From: Collinsella sp. AF02-46-1
GTDB taxonomy: Bacteria > Actinomycetota > Coriobacteriia > Coriobacteriales > Coriobacteriaceae
Direction: 5' to 3'
Length of the DNA: 64,000 bases
Assembly: GCF_003465825.1 (NCBI RefSeq)
Contig: NZ_QSBV01000008.1
Coordinates: 31,624 to 95,623 of the forward strand
The notes beneath the pieces are model-generated. The model was not told the DNA's origin, did no database searches, and saw nothing but the letters and a program-made list of their open reading frames with translations. The translations under genes were made by a program, and so were the position numbers. Below are positions 24,719-33,460 of the stretch, in pieces. Positions within the stretch are counted from its first letter, which is position 1. The number at the start of each line of letters is the position of its first letter.

Positions 24719-25301
24719 CGGGCTCGACCGTCCAGGTGATCGTTGCAACCTGATCGCCTTCGCCGGTTACGCGGAAGATGTCGCGCGTGACGCGGGCGAC
24801 GTTTCCGCTTGTCTTGAGCTTAATTTTGTCCGTGCCGCCGGCAATGCCCTGGTAGCCCATGTCGAAGGCTGCATTCTTGGAAAGATCGAGGCCCGTCTCC
24901 TGCATTGCGGCGCTGGCGTTCTGGAGTGCGCCGTCGGGGCCGACCTTAAAGTCGATGGAATTCTGCGCGGTTCCGGCCTTGGCGTCGGCGGCAATGGTCC
25001 AGGTGTTCATGGCGTCGATCTTCATGTTGGTGACATGGATGCCGTAGGCCGAATGATTGTCGATGGTGGTCGCGTCTTCTGAGGGGCCCTGAAGCGTGCC
25101 GTCGGCCTTGGCGACGAAGGGAATAACCGTCGGAACTTTGAACTCTACGTTGTCGATCTCGGTCCTGACCATTACTTTCGTGGTTCCAACGCGCCCGGCT
25201 GCCAGAGCTGGCGTCGGGGCGGCGCCCATTGCGAGCGCGAGCGCGAGCCCTGCGCCCACGACGAGCGCTCTGGCTCCGTTCATGTTCCTGGTGATGTCCA
25301 T
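24702..25301 (-). CDS. Secreted beta-rich protein, WxL-like C-terminus
   Basis: A 199-residue protein with a signal peptide (cleavage near TPALAA). The mature part is Thr/Asn/Asp-rich and beta-like, with SAYGIHVTNM and NTWTI in the middle and ATITWTVEPG at the end. The terminal pattern recalls WxL domains, which bind the cell wall non-covalently, but the match is partial. It is the third gene in the exported-protein group, so a surface or matrix role is likely. Confidence in the gene is high and in the family low. Confidence 0.65.
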   Translation of the reverse strand: MDITRNMNGARALVVGAGLALALAMGAAPTPALAAGRVGTTKVMVRTEIDNVEFKVPTVIPFVAKADGTLQGPSEDATTIDNHSAYGIHVTNMKIDAMNTWTIAADAKAGTAQNSIDFKVGPDGALQNASAAMQETGLDLSKNAAFDMGYQGIAGGTDKIKLKTSGNVARVTRDIFRVTGEGDQVATITWTVEPGAHTA

Positions 25302-25391
25302 GGTCGTTCCTTTCTATTCGCCGCGGGCCGTCCCCGCGATGATTGGACGAATGCTGGTGAATTGCGTGCGGTGTCGCGTCGGCCGAAAAAG

Positions 25392-25901
25392 CTAGTTCTC
25401 GGCTTGCTCAACCCGTACCTTGACACGTGTCGGATTGCCGTGGCTGTCGAGGGTCTTGGCATCGAGTGCCTGGATCTCGATGTATGCCTCTCCTTCTTTG
25501 ATGTCGCCGGCGGGGCACGTCTCGATTGTCTTGCCGGTCTCGACCACACCGGATTCGTACATGGTCTCGTCGTTTTGGATGACGCGGAATCGCTGGGGAA
25601 ATTTATTGTCTTGGACGTTTTGCACGTTGACGCGCAGCTTGCCGTCCTCCTGTAGCTGAGCGACCGGCGCGACCGAAATCGTCATCATGTTGTCGCGGAC
25701 GATGGCATCGAGCTCATCTTGGATTTCTTGTCGCGATTTACCCTCTGCCGTCGTGACTGAGGCGCCCGCTTCGGGCACGGGCTGCGACTGCCAGGCGTAT
25801 AGCCCTACGGCGATGAGGGCGCAGGCGATAGCCAGGCAGACAACGACGAGTTTCTTGCGACGCCCCAGTCCTGCGAGGCGGGGCGGCTTCTTCGCACTCA
25901 T
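25392..25901 (-). CDS. Single-pass membrane protein, unknown
   Basis: A 169-residue protein with a basic cytoplasmic start (RRKK), a membrane helix at about residues 18-41, and an extracellular domain of beta character that contains VAPVAQL and KVRVEQ. There is no lipobox or sorting motif. The ATG overlaps the stop of the upstream 98-residue gene by four bases (ATGA), so translation is coupled. Its place between a small cytoplasmic protein and WxL-like secreted proteins suggests an anchor or assembly partner. Confidence 0.6.
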   Translation of the reverse strand: MSAKKPPRLAGLGRRKKLVVVCLAIACALIAVGLYAWQSQPVPEAGASVTTAEGKSRQEIQDELDAIVRDNMMTISVAPVAQLQEDGKLRVNVQNVQDNKFPQRFRVIQNDETMYESGVVETGKTIETCPAGDIKEGEAYIEIQALDAKTLDSHGNPTRVKVRVEQAEN

Positions 25902-26194
25902 GCGGCGTCCTTGGTGGTGTAGACACGTGCGAACGTGGACGGGTCCGCTCCAAAGAGCATGTGAAGCATCAGGCGGCGCGAGTAGATGAGCTCGTCAAAG
26001 TCGTGAGGGAGCTCGATGTCGTGGATACGCGCGATGTGGTGGGCGAGCGCCGAGAACGACTCGGGGTCGCAGATAACATCGGTGGTGACGTGGTAGACCG
26101 CCGTATCGGGGAACGCCTCTTCGTCGAAAGGCAGGAGATAGGGATCGTCGTCGACCTCGATGGCGACGCCGTACTGGGGCCAGTAATATGCCAT
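25898..26194 (-). CDS. Conserved-looking small cytoplasmic protein, unknown
   Basis: A 98-residue soluble protein, rich in acidic and aromatic residues, beginning MAYYWPQYGVAIEVDDDP. There is no signal peptide. The start follows GGGAGG-like sequence. It is the first gene of the exported-protein operon, coupled to the next by an ATGA overlap. A perfect 8-bp hairpin lies just upstream in the leader. The pattern resembles a small regulatory or nuclease-like protein (LELPHDFDELIY), but I do not recognise a family. Confidence 0.6.
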   Translation of the reverse strand: MAYYWPQYGVAIEVDDDPYLLPFDEEAFPDTAVYHVTTDVICDPESFSALAHHIARIHDIELPHDFDELIYSRRLMLHMLFGADPSTFARVYTTKDAA

Positions 26195-26539
26195 GGGAAC
26201 CTCCCTGCTTCTGGGGCCAAAACTTCTATCGGTTTTGGCTGTCGACGCCGACCGTATCAGCCGCTACTTGACCAATTTCTGACCAAATGCTTGACGGATT
26301 GACATCTCCGCAGGTAAAAGGTGGAAAAATTACTTCAACTTTTTTCGAGCGACAATCGAGCGGTCGGCGACGGCGGGGCGATATGTGTCAAAAGCATCGT
26401 CTGCCGAGGAAGCCTTGCCGTTCGCCGAATTGCACAAACGTAAAAATCGCCAATTATGGAGACGGTCTCGAACACGTCGACGAAACGATGCGGTAACATC
26501 TCCCTGCAAACACTGTAGTTAGCTAAAGGGGGAGTTCGC
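26195..26539. other. Divergent intergenic region with hairpin and TTGAC repeats
   Basis: This 345-base region lies between two divergent operons. GCCAAAAC and GTTTTGGC (26216-26239) form a hairpin in the leader of the minus-strand operon. From about 26265 the motif TGAC occurs four times in 40 bases (TTGACCAA, TGACCAAA, TTGACG, TTGACA), which could be regulator sites or -35 boxes. No gene is apparent in the rest. Confidence 0.45.
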
Positions 26540-28141
26540 GTGTCTGCAACCATTAAACCCTTCACCGATGAGTTCGAAGAGTATGGCCGCGATGAATCTC
26601 GTGCATCGGGCGAAGCATCGAGCATCTCGTTTCCGACAACGGAAGACGAGGTCCGTGCCATTTTGGAAACGCTCCATGCCGAGCGTGTCCCGGTAACGGT
26701 TCAGGGCGCCCGAACCGGCCTTGCCGCCGGTGCCGTGCCCCACGGTGGGCATATCCTCAATACTTCCCGTATGAATCGCTACTTGGGCCTTCGCCGCGAT
26801 GAACAAGGCCAATTTCTGCTGCGCGTGGAGCCGGGCGTTGTGCTCTCGGAGCTGCGTAAGCAGCTGAGCAAGAAGGTACTGCCGACCGCTGGTTGGGACC
26901 AGGCATCGCTTGAGGCCTACGAGGAGTTCCAAGAGTCCCCCGAGCAGTTCTTTCCCACCGATCCCACCGAGGCATCTGCCTGTCTGGGTGGCATGGCGGC
27001 ATGCAACGCCTCCGGCGCCCGCAGCTACGCTTACGGCCCCATGCGCCCGCATATCACGGGACTCCACGTCGCGCTGGCTGATGGCGATTTGCTTGAGCTT
27101 CAGCGCGGCGAGGCTTTTGCCCAGGGCCGCCACCTGTCGCTCGTGACGGCAGAGGGTCATACATTCGAGCTTGATCTTCCTGACTACACCATGCCCAAGA
27201 CCAAAAATGCCTCGGGGTATTTTGTTGCGGACGATATGGACGCCATCGATCTTTTTATCGGTGCGTGCGGCACGCTCGGCGTCATTACCGAGCTCGAGAT
27301 CGCCCTGCAGGCGGCACCTTCGGTCGTATGGGGTGTGAGTTGCTTTTTCGATAGCGAAGACAAGGCCGTGTCCTTTACCGATTCCGTGCGTCCCGTGCTG
27401 TCCCATGCCGCCGCTATTGAGTATTTCGATGCTGGCGCCCTGGATATCCTGCGTCGCCAGCGCGAGCAGTCGACAGCGTTTGCCTCGCTGCCGGCGCTCG
27501 ACGACGAGGCAAAGGTCTGTGTCTACGTGGAGCTCGACTGCGATGACGAGGCGCAGGCGACCGAGGAGCTGTACCACCTTGGATGGGTGCTGGAGTTTGC
27601 GGGCGGCCGCGACGATGCGACATGGGTCGCCCGCACCGAAGTCGATCGCGAGTGCCAGCGGTTCTTCCGCCGCGCGGTGCCCGAGAGCGTCAACATGCTC
27701 ATTGACGAGCGTCGCCGCACCGACCCCACCATTACCAAGCTGGGATCGGATATGTCGGTGCCCAATGCACGCCTTGCCGATGTCATGGCCCTCTATCGCC
27801 GCACGCTGGCCGAAAGCGGGCTTGAGTCTGCTGCCTGGGGACACATCGGGAACAACCATCTGCATGTGAACATCCTGCCGCGCGATGCGCAAGACTACCG
27901 TCGTGGTGGAGAGCTCTTTGCCCAGTGGGCTTCCGAGGTCACGGCCATGGGCGGTGCCGTTTCTGCCGAACACGGCGTCGGCAAGATCAAGGCGGGCTTC
28001 TTGGAGACGATGTACGGCCACGAGGCCATGGTCGAGTCGGCGCGCCTCAAACTCCAGCTCGATCCTGCCGGCCAGTTGGGTCGCGGCAACCTGTTTACGG
28101 AGAAGCTCTTGGATGAACTCGTCCAGAAAGGGGGCGCGTGA
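26540..28141 (+). CDS. FAD-linked lactate/glycolate dehydrogenase subunit
   Basis: A 533-residue oxidoreductase of the FAD_binding_4/FAD-oxidase_C family (GlcD, LctD, D-lactate dehydrogenase). Seen are GARTGLAAGAVP in the FAD domain, the SACLGGMAACNASG segment, and HIGNNHLHVNI in the C-terminal domain. It begins with GTG after GGGGGAG. The EtfB and ferredoxin-EtfA genes follow at once, as in the electron-confurcating lactate dehydrogenase of Acetobacterium. Lactate oxidation with NAD driven by ferredoxin is the likely reaction, but another 2-hydroxy acid is possible. Confidence 0.85.
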   Translation: MSATIKPFTDEFEEYGRDESRASGEASSISFPTTEDEVRAILETLHAERVPVTVQGARTGLAAGAVPHGGHILNTSRMNRYLGLRRDEQGQFLLRVEPGVVLSELRKQLSKKVLPTAGWDQASLEAYEEFQESPEQFFPTDPTEASACLGGMAACNASGARSYAYGPMRPHITGLHVALADGDLLELQRGEAFAQGRHLSLVTAEGHTFELDLPDYTMPKTKNASGYFVADDMDAIDLFIGACGTLGVITELEIALQAAPSVVWGVSCFFDSEDKAVSFTDSVRPVLSHAAAIEYFDAGALDILRRQREQSTAFASLPALDDEAKVCVYVELDCDDEAQATEELYHLGWVLEFAGGRDDATWVARTEVDRECQRFFRRAVPESVNMLIDERRRTDPTITKLGSDMSVPNARLADVMALYRRTLAESGLESAAWGHIGNNHLHVNILPRDAQDYRRGGELFAQWASEVTAMGGAVSAEHGVGKIKAGFLETMYGHEAMVESARLKLQLDPAGQLGRGNLFTEKLLDELVQKGGA

Positions 28142-28143
28142 AG

Positions 28144-28959
28144 ATGAGTGATTTCCATATGGTGGTGTGCGTCAAGGCGGTGCCCGGAAGCACCGAGGTC
28201 AAGATGGACCCCAAGACCAATACTATCGTGCGTGATGGCAAGCAGGCGGTCATTAATCCCTTCGATGCAAGTGCCCTCGAATGTGCGCTAGCGCTGAAGG
28301 ACGACTTTATCGGCTTTGGCATGGACGTGCGTGTGACGGTGGTGTCGATGGGCATCCCCGCGACCGAATCGCTGCTGCGCGACTGCATCGCCCGCGGTGC
28401 CGACGACGCGCTGCTGCTGACCGATCGCGCCTTTGCGGGCGCCGATACCCTAGCCACCACCTATGCCCTCAAATGCGGCATCGAGGCACTCGATGAGGAC
28501 TTTGACCTGCTCATCTGCGGCAAGATGGCGGTGGACGGCGATACGGCCCAGATCGGCCCCGAGCTGGCCGGCGCCTTTGGGGTCCCCTGCGTGACCGACG
28601 TGAGCTGTGTGCAGAGCGCGGGATTTACGACGTGTGGCTCGCTGGCGCTCGTTCACGGCTGCGATGCCGGCGAGGAGACGGTGTACCTGGAGATGCCGTG
28701 TGCGATGACGACTGCCAAGGAGATTGGCCAGCTGCGCATGCCGAGTATTGCCGGTATTCGCGCGGCCGAGGATGCAGACGTGCGTGTGGCCAGCGCTGCC
28801 GACGTAAACGCCGATCCCTCGCGTTGCGGCCTTGCCGGATCACCGACGCAGGTCGTGCGCTCGTTTGTGCCCGACCGTGACCAAACGTGCGAGGCCGTTG
28901 AGGGAACGGCGTCCGAGCAGGCGGTAAAACTTGCCAAGATTATCGAGGGGATGGCATAG
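28144..28959 (+). CDS. Electron transfer flavoprotein, beta subunit
   Basis: A 271-residue EtfB-family protein. The N-terminal VVCVKAVPG and later DGDTAQIGPELAGA are family hallmarks; the latter binds the AMP/FAD group. The stop abuts the EtfA start. A GTG six bases upstream overlaps the previous stop and is an alternative start. EtfB holds the bifurcating FAD and accepts electrons in complex with EtfA and the lactate dehydrogenase subunit. Its position in the operon supports that complex. Confidence 0.9.
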   Translation: MSDFHMVVCVKAVPGSTEVKMDPKTNTIVRDGKQAVINPFDASALECALALKDDFIGFGMDVRVTVVSMGIPATESLLRDCIARGADDALLLTDRAFAGADTLATTYALKCGIEALDEDFDLLICGKMAVDGDTAQIGPELAGAFGVPCVTDVSCVQSAGFTTCGSLALVHGCDAGEETVYLEMPCAMTTAKEIGQLRMPSIAGIRAAEDADVRVASAADVNADPSRCGLAGSPTQVVRSFVPDRDQTCEAVEGTASEQAVKLAKIIEGMA

Positions 28960-30165
28960 ATGAGCGGGCTGATTATCGATGGCGAAGCCTGTATCGGCTG
29001 CGGTCGCTGCGTTCGCGCCTGCGCCTCGGGCGGCATTGTGGTGGAGGGTGAGCGCCCCAATCGCTGTGCCCGCGTAACCGACGGCTGTATCCTGTGCGGT
29101 GGGTGCGTCGACGCCTGCCCCGTCAACGCCATCTCGATTGAGCGCGACGAGGCCGCCGGCGCGGCAGACCTTGACGCATATCGAGACATTTGGGTCTTCG
29201 TGCAAACTGACAAGCACGATGCCGTGGCATCCGTGGCCTTCGAGCTCATGGGCAAGGGGCGCGAGCTTGCTGATGCACGCGGCTGTCGCCTGGTGGCGCT
29301 GATCGGCATAGGTTCCGAGGGCTCGCTCGAGGACCTCGAACACCTGGTTTGTGCCGGCGCGGACGAAGTTCTGGTCTGTCGTGACGAGCGCCTGCGTCAG
29401 AACGACGCGGAGGTCTATGCTCGCCTGATCTACGATTTGGTGGCCGAGCGCAAGCCCGAGGCCATTCTGTACGGCGCGACCGCCTTTGGTCGCGAGCTGG
29501 CGCCCGGTGTGGCCGTGCGCTTGCAGACGGGTCTTACAGCCGATTGCACGGTGCTTTCTATGGATACGGAGACGGGTCTGCTGCAGCAGACGCGCCCGGC
29601 GTTTGGCGGCAACCTGATGGCCACCATTATCTGCCCCAACCACCGTCCTCAGATGGCAACGGTGCGCCCCGGCATCTTTAAGGCGCCCGAGTTTGACTAT
29701 AGCCGCTCCGGCACGATTACCCAGGTAGTGCTTGCGGATGACGTTAAGGCCCGCGTCGAGATCTCGATTCCCGCCGAGGAGTGGGGACAGCAGGCCTCAA
29801 TTGCCGATGCCGAGCGTCTGGTCGTGGTGGGCCGCGGCATCGGCTCCAAGAAGAATCTGCCCCTGATGCGAAAGCTCGCCGATGCCCTGGGTGCCGAGCT
29901 TGGTTGCACGCGTCCCATTGTGGAGGCAGGCTGGTTGGAGTATCGCCACCAAATTGGCCAGACGGGTGTATCGGTCTCGCCCAAGCTCCTCGTGAGCATC
30001 GGTGTCTCGGGCGCTATCCAGCATCTCGCCGGCATCGGTGGGGCGGAGTGCATTGTCGCCATCAATGAGGACCCGGATGCCCCCATCTTCGGTGCTGCCC
30101 AGTATAAGGTCGTCGGCGATGCCGTTGAGATCGTTGAGGAGCTGCTGGCTCAGCTTGAGCGCTAA
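28960..30165 (+). CDS. Electron transfer flavoprotein alpha with N-terminal ferredoxin domain
   Basis: A 401-residue EtfA. The first 60 residues form a 2[4Fe-4S] ferredoxin, with C11, C14, C17 and C21 and then C43, C46, C49 and C53. The rest is a standard EtfA, with GATAFGRELAPGVAVR and the FAD signature near the C-terminus (VGRGIGSKKN). A ferredoxin domain on EtfA is typical of the LctC subunit of electron-confurcating lactate dehydrogenases. The gene overlaps the convergent HD gene by 4 bases. Confidence 0.9.
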   Translation: MSGLIIDGEACIGCGRCVRACASGGIVVEGERPNRCARVTDGCILCGGCVDACPVNAISIERDEAAGAADLDAYRDIWVFVQTDKHDAVASVAFELMGKGRELADARGCRLVALIGIGSEGSLEDLEHLVCAGADEVLVCRDERLRQNDAEVYARLIYDLVAERKPEAILYGATAFGRELAPGVAVRLQTGLTADCTVLSMDTETGLLQQTRPAFGGNLMATIICPNHRPQMATVRPGIFKAPEFDYSRSGTITQVVLADDVKARVEISIPAEEWGQQASIADAERLVVVGRGIGSKKNLPLMRKLADALGAELGCTRPIVEAGWLEYRHQIGQTGVSVSPKLLVSIGVSGAIQHLAGIGGAECIVAINEDPDAPIFGAAQYKVVGDAVEIVEELLAQLER

Positions 30166-30974
30166 GCGCGCGTCAGCCAGTCGCGCATCTCGTCCTTTAG
30201 GCGGCTCCAGGTTGCCTGCGTGGCGGGGTTGGTAAAGGGCCGCGTAATGCCAAAGGGCGCATCGAGCAGGCGGTGGATATCGCCCTGTTCGCGCGCCAGC
30301 GCGCGGCTCGCTGGATAGACGAGCTCAAACATAAAGCAGATGAGTCCCACCAGGTAGTCTGCGGGCTCATCGCGCTCATCGCGTGCGACGCAGCGGTGCT
30401 CGTCAAAGGCGGTAAGCGCCGGTGCCGAGAAGTGGCTGGCGAGAAATGCGTCCTCATCCACCTTGAGGATGGTCTCGACGGTGCTGTCGGCGATGGTGCG
30501 CATAATGTCGATCTTGTCACCATCGCGCACGATATCGCAGAAGCTCCGCGTACGCTCGTCGAGCTGCGCGGGTAGACGAAAATCGCTGTGATAGGCAATG
30601 CTCGCTCGGATGAGCTCATCTTCTGCCGGGTCATCGATAAAGTCGCGGATGCTCGTTACGGCGGGTGCATCGGCGGGATTCTCGCCAAAGAGGACCTCGA
30701 TGCCCAGCGCTGCATGGCTCATGCTCTCGGCGTCCTTAAAGGTGTCCCAGCGCCGCAACTGCTCAAAGCGGCCCATATCGTGTAGCAGGCCGCAAAGCCA
30801 TGCCAGGTCAATATCTTCTGACGACCAGCCCTGCTCGCGTGCTACGGCATCGCATGCCTCGGCCACGTGGTACGTATGCTCGAATTTGAGCGCGATGCGT
30901 GGGTTAGTGGCGTCGTAGGCATCGGTGTAGCTTTTGAAGGCCGCGCGCGCCCGGTCTCGATCGATAGCTGTCAT
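30162..30974 (-). CDS. HD domain phosphohydrolase
   Basis: A 270-residue protein with the HD superfamily signature: FEHTYHV (first His), then LLHDMGRF (His-Asp). Such domains are metal-dependent phosphohydrolases that act on nucleotides or cyclic dinucleotides. There is no other domain, signal or membrane helix. The transcript converges on the etf operon, and the stop codons overlap (CTAA). The substrate is not predictable. Confidence 0.8.
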   Translation of the reverse strand: MTAIDRDRARAAFKSYTDAYDATNPRIALKFEHTYHVAEACDAVAREQGWSSEDIDLAWLCGLLHDMGRFEQLRRWDTFKDAESMSHAALGIEVLFGENPADAPAVTSIRDFIDDPAEDELIRASIAYHSDFRLPAQLDERTRSFCDIVRDGDKIDIMRTIADSTVETILKVDEDAFLASHFSAPALTAFDEHRCVARDERDEPADYLVGLICFMFELVYPASRALAREQGDIHRLLDAPFGITRPFTNPATQATWSRLKDEMRDWLTRA

Positions 30975-31100
30975 AATGACTTCCTAAAAAGTTGTGTCTT
31001 TCGATCCGGTGGCAATTGTAGGTGAACTCGGTTGCTGTCGGATGATGATTCTGCCGTGTCGCTACATGCGGCTCGGAGACCTTGTCAGGATGAGAAGCGT

Positions 31101-31793
31101 ATGGTGCTCAAAATCGTTAGAACCGTCTGGCCAGTGATGCTTACCTATGTTGCAATAGGCGCGCCGTGCGGAATGATCATGGGGCAGACGGGAATGGAAC
31201 CCTGGATGGTCTTTGCTCTGAGCAGCACGTTCGTGACGGGCAGCGGGCAGTTTATGATCTGCAATCTGTGGCTGGCAGGTGTGCCTGCGGCGTCGATCGT
31301 CGCGAGCGTTGCTGCCATCTCCTCGCGCTTTGCGCTTTACTCGGCATCGATCACGTCGCATCTGACGGGTGCCTCGAAGAGTCAGACGCTGGCTGTTGCC
31401 GCGACACTTACCGAGGAGGCATATGGCATCTCGCTTGCCAAGTTGGTTGAAGGGGAGGATTGGGGCCCGCGCGAGTCCTTTGTGCTCAACGTGATCCTTA
31501 TCGCAACATGGGGCGTATCGTGTACGACGGGCGCCATCGTCGGCGCCGTTGTCGATGTTCCCACCGCCATTGCAGCCTTTGTCTGCACCTCGCTCTTTAT
31601 CTGCCTGCTCTTTTCGCAGCGGCTGTCGCGCGGCAACGTTGTCGCGGCGGTTTCGGGCGCGGTGTCCGTCGCCGTATGCAAGTTCTTGGGCCTCGTGAAT
31701 ATTGCCGTGCCGGCAAGCGTCGTGGTCGGCATTACCATTGCGCTGGCGTGCGATGCTGTATTTGACGGAAGAGGTGCCCGCGATGCCCGTTAA
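31101..31793 (+). CDS. azlC: AzlC family branched-chain amino acid exporter subunit
   Basis: A 230-residue membrane protein with the AzlC pattern: GAPCGMIMGQTGM, FVTGSGQFM and FALYSASIT in hydrophobic helices. AzlC and AzlD form a two-subunit exporter of branched-chain amino acids and analogues such as azaleucine. The ATG at 31101 follows AGGATGAG. The frame is open for 23 codons upstream without a better start. It overlaps azlD by 11 bases. It could balance the Liv uptake system 13 kb away. Confidence 0.85.
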   Translation: MVLKIVRTVWPVMLTYVAIGAPCGMIMGQTGMEPWMVFALSSTFVTGSGQFMICNLWLAGVPAASIVASVAAISSRFALYSASITSHLTGASKSQTLAVAATLTEEAYGISLAKLVEGEDWGPRESFVLNVILIATWGVSCTTGAIVGAVVDVPTAIAAFVCTSLFICLLFSQRLSRGNVVAAVSGAVSVAVCKFLGLVNIAVPASVVVGITIALACDAVFDGRGARDAR

Positions 31794-32106
31794 CGAGTTC
31801 TTGGTTCTGTGGCTGTCGTCGTGGGCTGCTATCGCGTTCTTTCGCATCGCGCCGGCGTTCGCCTTGCGCGGGCGGACCCTGTCGCCCCGTATTACCGAGG
31901 CCCTGGGCTATATCCCGCCCGCTGCCTTTGCCGCGCTGGTCGCCAACGACTTGGTGAGTCCCGGCGCGTTCGACGCGGGGCTCTGGCCTGCCTTGGTTCC
32001 CTGGATTGCGGCCGCCGGCGTCGTGGTCGTGGCGGTCAAGACAAAATCGATGCTGTGGTGCTGCGTCTCGGGCATCGTACTCTATATCGTCTTGAGCCTT
32101 ATATAG
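31783..32106 (+). CDS. azlD: AzlD family branched-chain amino acid exporter subunit
   Basis: A 107-residue membrane protein with four hydrophobic helices. It has the AzlD features FRIAPAFALRGR and EALGYIPPAAFAALV. It starts within the end of azlC (11-base overlap), so the subunits are made together. GGAAGAGG provides the ribosome site inside azlC. It pairs with AzlC to export branched-chain amino acids; the partner requirement is known for the family. Confidence 0.85.
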   Translation: MPVNEFLVLWLSSWAAIAFFRIAPAFALRGRTLSPRITEALGYIPPAAFAALVANDLVSPGAFDAGLWPALVPWIAAAGVVVVAVKTKSMLWCCVSGIVLYIVLSLI

Positions 32107-32196
32107 GGGTGGCGTCGCGGGCGCCGAATCTCGTTCCATCCCAACTTGTCGAGTTTTTCACCGAGCTGGTCTATTTCTTCTGGTACCATGGTCAAA

Positions 32197-32212
32197 CTTT
32201 ACTGTAGCAAAG
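32197..32212. promoter_or_regulatory. Imperfect palindrome, possible operator of the KdgT-type gene
   Basis: CTTTACTGTAGCAAAG reads nearly the same on both strands (12 of 16 positions) and lies about 45 bases upstream of the permease start. This is the size and place of a GntR- or IclR-type operator. No regulator gene is adjacent. Confidence 0.3.
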
Positions 32213-32256
32213 CGTGACGTGGGCTTTTGTACCCCGTCAGCGGAAATGGGGGTTTC

Positions 32257-33279
32257 ATGGCACAGGAAGCAACCGCCAACGAGCAAAAGAAATTCAAGGT
32301 CCCGCGCATCCCGGGCGACATCATGATTTATCCGATGATCGTCGGTCTTTTGCTCAACACCTTCTGCCCGCAGGTTTTTGAGATCGGCGGATTCTTTACG
32401 GCTGCCTGCCGCGGTGGCTCCAATACCATCGTCGCCGCGATCCTGCTGTTTGTGGGCGCCGGCATCAGCTTTAAGTCCACGCCGGGCGCTATCAAGACCG
32501 GCATCGTCGTGCTGATTCCCAAGCTGGTCGTCGCAGCGGCTCTCGGCCTGGGCGTGGCATATTTCTTTAACGACAACTTCCTGGGTCTGAGCTCCGTGTC
32601 TATCATCGGCGGCATCACGTTTTGCAACATGGCGCTCTATACGGGCATCATGGGCGAGTTCGGTGATGAGTCTGAGCAGGGCGCCGTCGGTATCCTGTTC
32701 TTTACGGCCGGCCCCGCCGTCACGATGATCATCCTCGGTGTTTCCGGCCTCGCCAACATTCCCATTGGCACCATTATCGGCTCCATCTTGCCACTCGTTA
32801 TTGGCATGGTTCTGGGCAACCTGTTCCCGTTTATCAAGAACCTGCTGGTTCCCGGTGCCAATCCCGCGATTGCCGTCATCGGATTTCAGCTCGGTGCGTC
32901 CATGAGCCTGTCGAGCTTTATCACCGGCGGTATTTCCGGCATCTTGCTGGGCCTTGTCACGCTGTTTGTCGTCGGTCCCATCACCTTTGCGTTCGAGCGT
33001 CTGTGCGGCGGCAATGGCAAGGCCGCTGTGGCTTGCTCCACCATTGCCGGCACGGCTATGACCACACCGGTTGCCCTCGCCGAGGTCGCACCGCGTTACG
33101 CCGAGCTTGCGCCCACCGCGTACGCTCAGATCGCCACCGCCGTTATCATCACGGCGATCATGGCTCCGATTCTGACTGGCTGGGTCGACAAGAAGTTCTG
33201 CCAAGGCAAGGAGGATCTGTCGCCTGTCGGTGTCGAGGCCATCGAGGAGGCCGTCGCGACTGACATCGATGGCGAGTAG
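32257..33279 (+). CDS. 2-keto-3-deoxygluconate permease family protein
   Basis: A 340-residue membrane protein of the KdgT family, with about ten helices. Family features include ICNMALYTGIMGEFGD-like sequence (here FCNMALYTGIMGEFGDESE) and the ending VTPVLLAPILT-like IMAPILTGWV. KdgT imports 2-keto-3-deoxygluconate, a pectin breakdown product, by proton symport. The ATG at 32257 follows AAATGGGGG. It is a single-gene unit with no other pectin genes nearby, so the substrate here is only inferred. Confidence 0.8.
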   Translation: MAQEATANEQKKFKVPRIPGDIMIYPMIVGLLLNTFCPQVFEIGGFFTAACRGGSNTIVAAILLFVGAGISFKSTPGAIKTGIVVLIPKLVVAAALGLGVAYFFNDNFLGLSSVSIIGGITFCNMALYTGIMGEFGDESEQGAVGILFFTAGPAVTMIILGVSGLANIPIGTIIGSILPLVIGMVLGNLFPFIKNLLVPGANPAIAVIGFQLGASMSLSSFITGGISGILLGLVTLFVVGPITFAFERLCGGNGKAAVACSTIAGTAMTTPVALAEVAPRYAELAPTAYAQIATAVIITAIMAPILTGWVDKKFCQGKEDLSPVGVEAIEEAVATDIDGE

Positions 33280-33328
33280 CAATCGATACCCATCAATGAT
33301 GCCGGCGTGTGCAATTCGCGCCGTATGG

Positions 33329-33368
33329 GCGCCCGAACAGAAACTGTTTTGCAGTGATGTTCGGGCGC
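33329..33368. repeat. Hairpin with 11-bp arms after the permease gene
   Basis: GCGCCCGAACA (33329-33339) and TGTTCGGGCGC (33358-33368) form a perfect stem. The loop has its own ACTG/CAGT pair. There is no T-run, so terminator function is uncertain. Confidence 0.55.
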
Positions 33369-33379
33369 TCTGCTATTAT

Positions 33380-33412
33380 CCCCTTTACCCCTGCGGAGTA
33401 AAGGGGTGTTTA
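33380..33412 (+). terminator. Terminator after the KdgT-type gene
   Basis: CCCCTTTAC (33380-33388) pairs with GTAAAGGGG (33398-33406), followed by TGTTTATT. It separates the permease from the diguanylate cyclase gene. Confidence 0.55.
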
Positions 33413-33460
33413 TTGCCCTGATTCGAATTGGGCGATTCTGACCACTTGGGTATTGAAGGG

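Noticed and set aside
32257..33279. Pectin-utilisation operon
   Set aside because: Only the KdgT-type permease is present; no kdgK, kdgA, uxa or lyase genes are adjacent.
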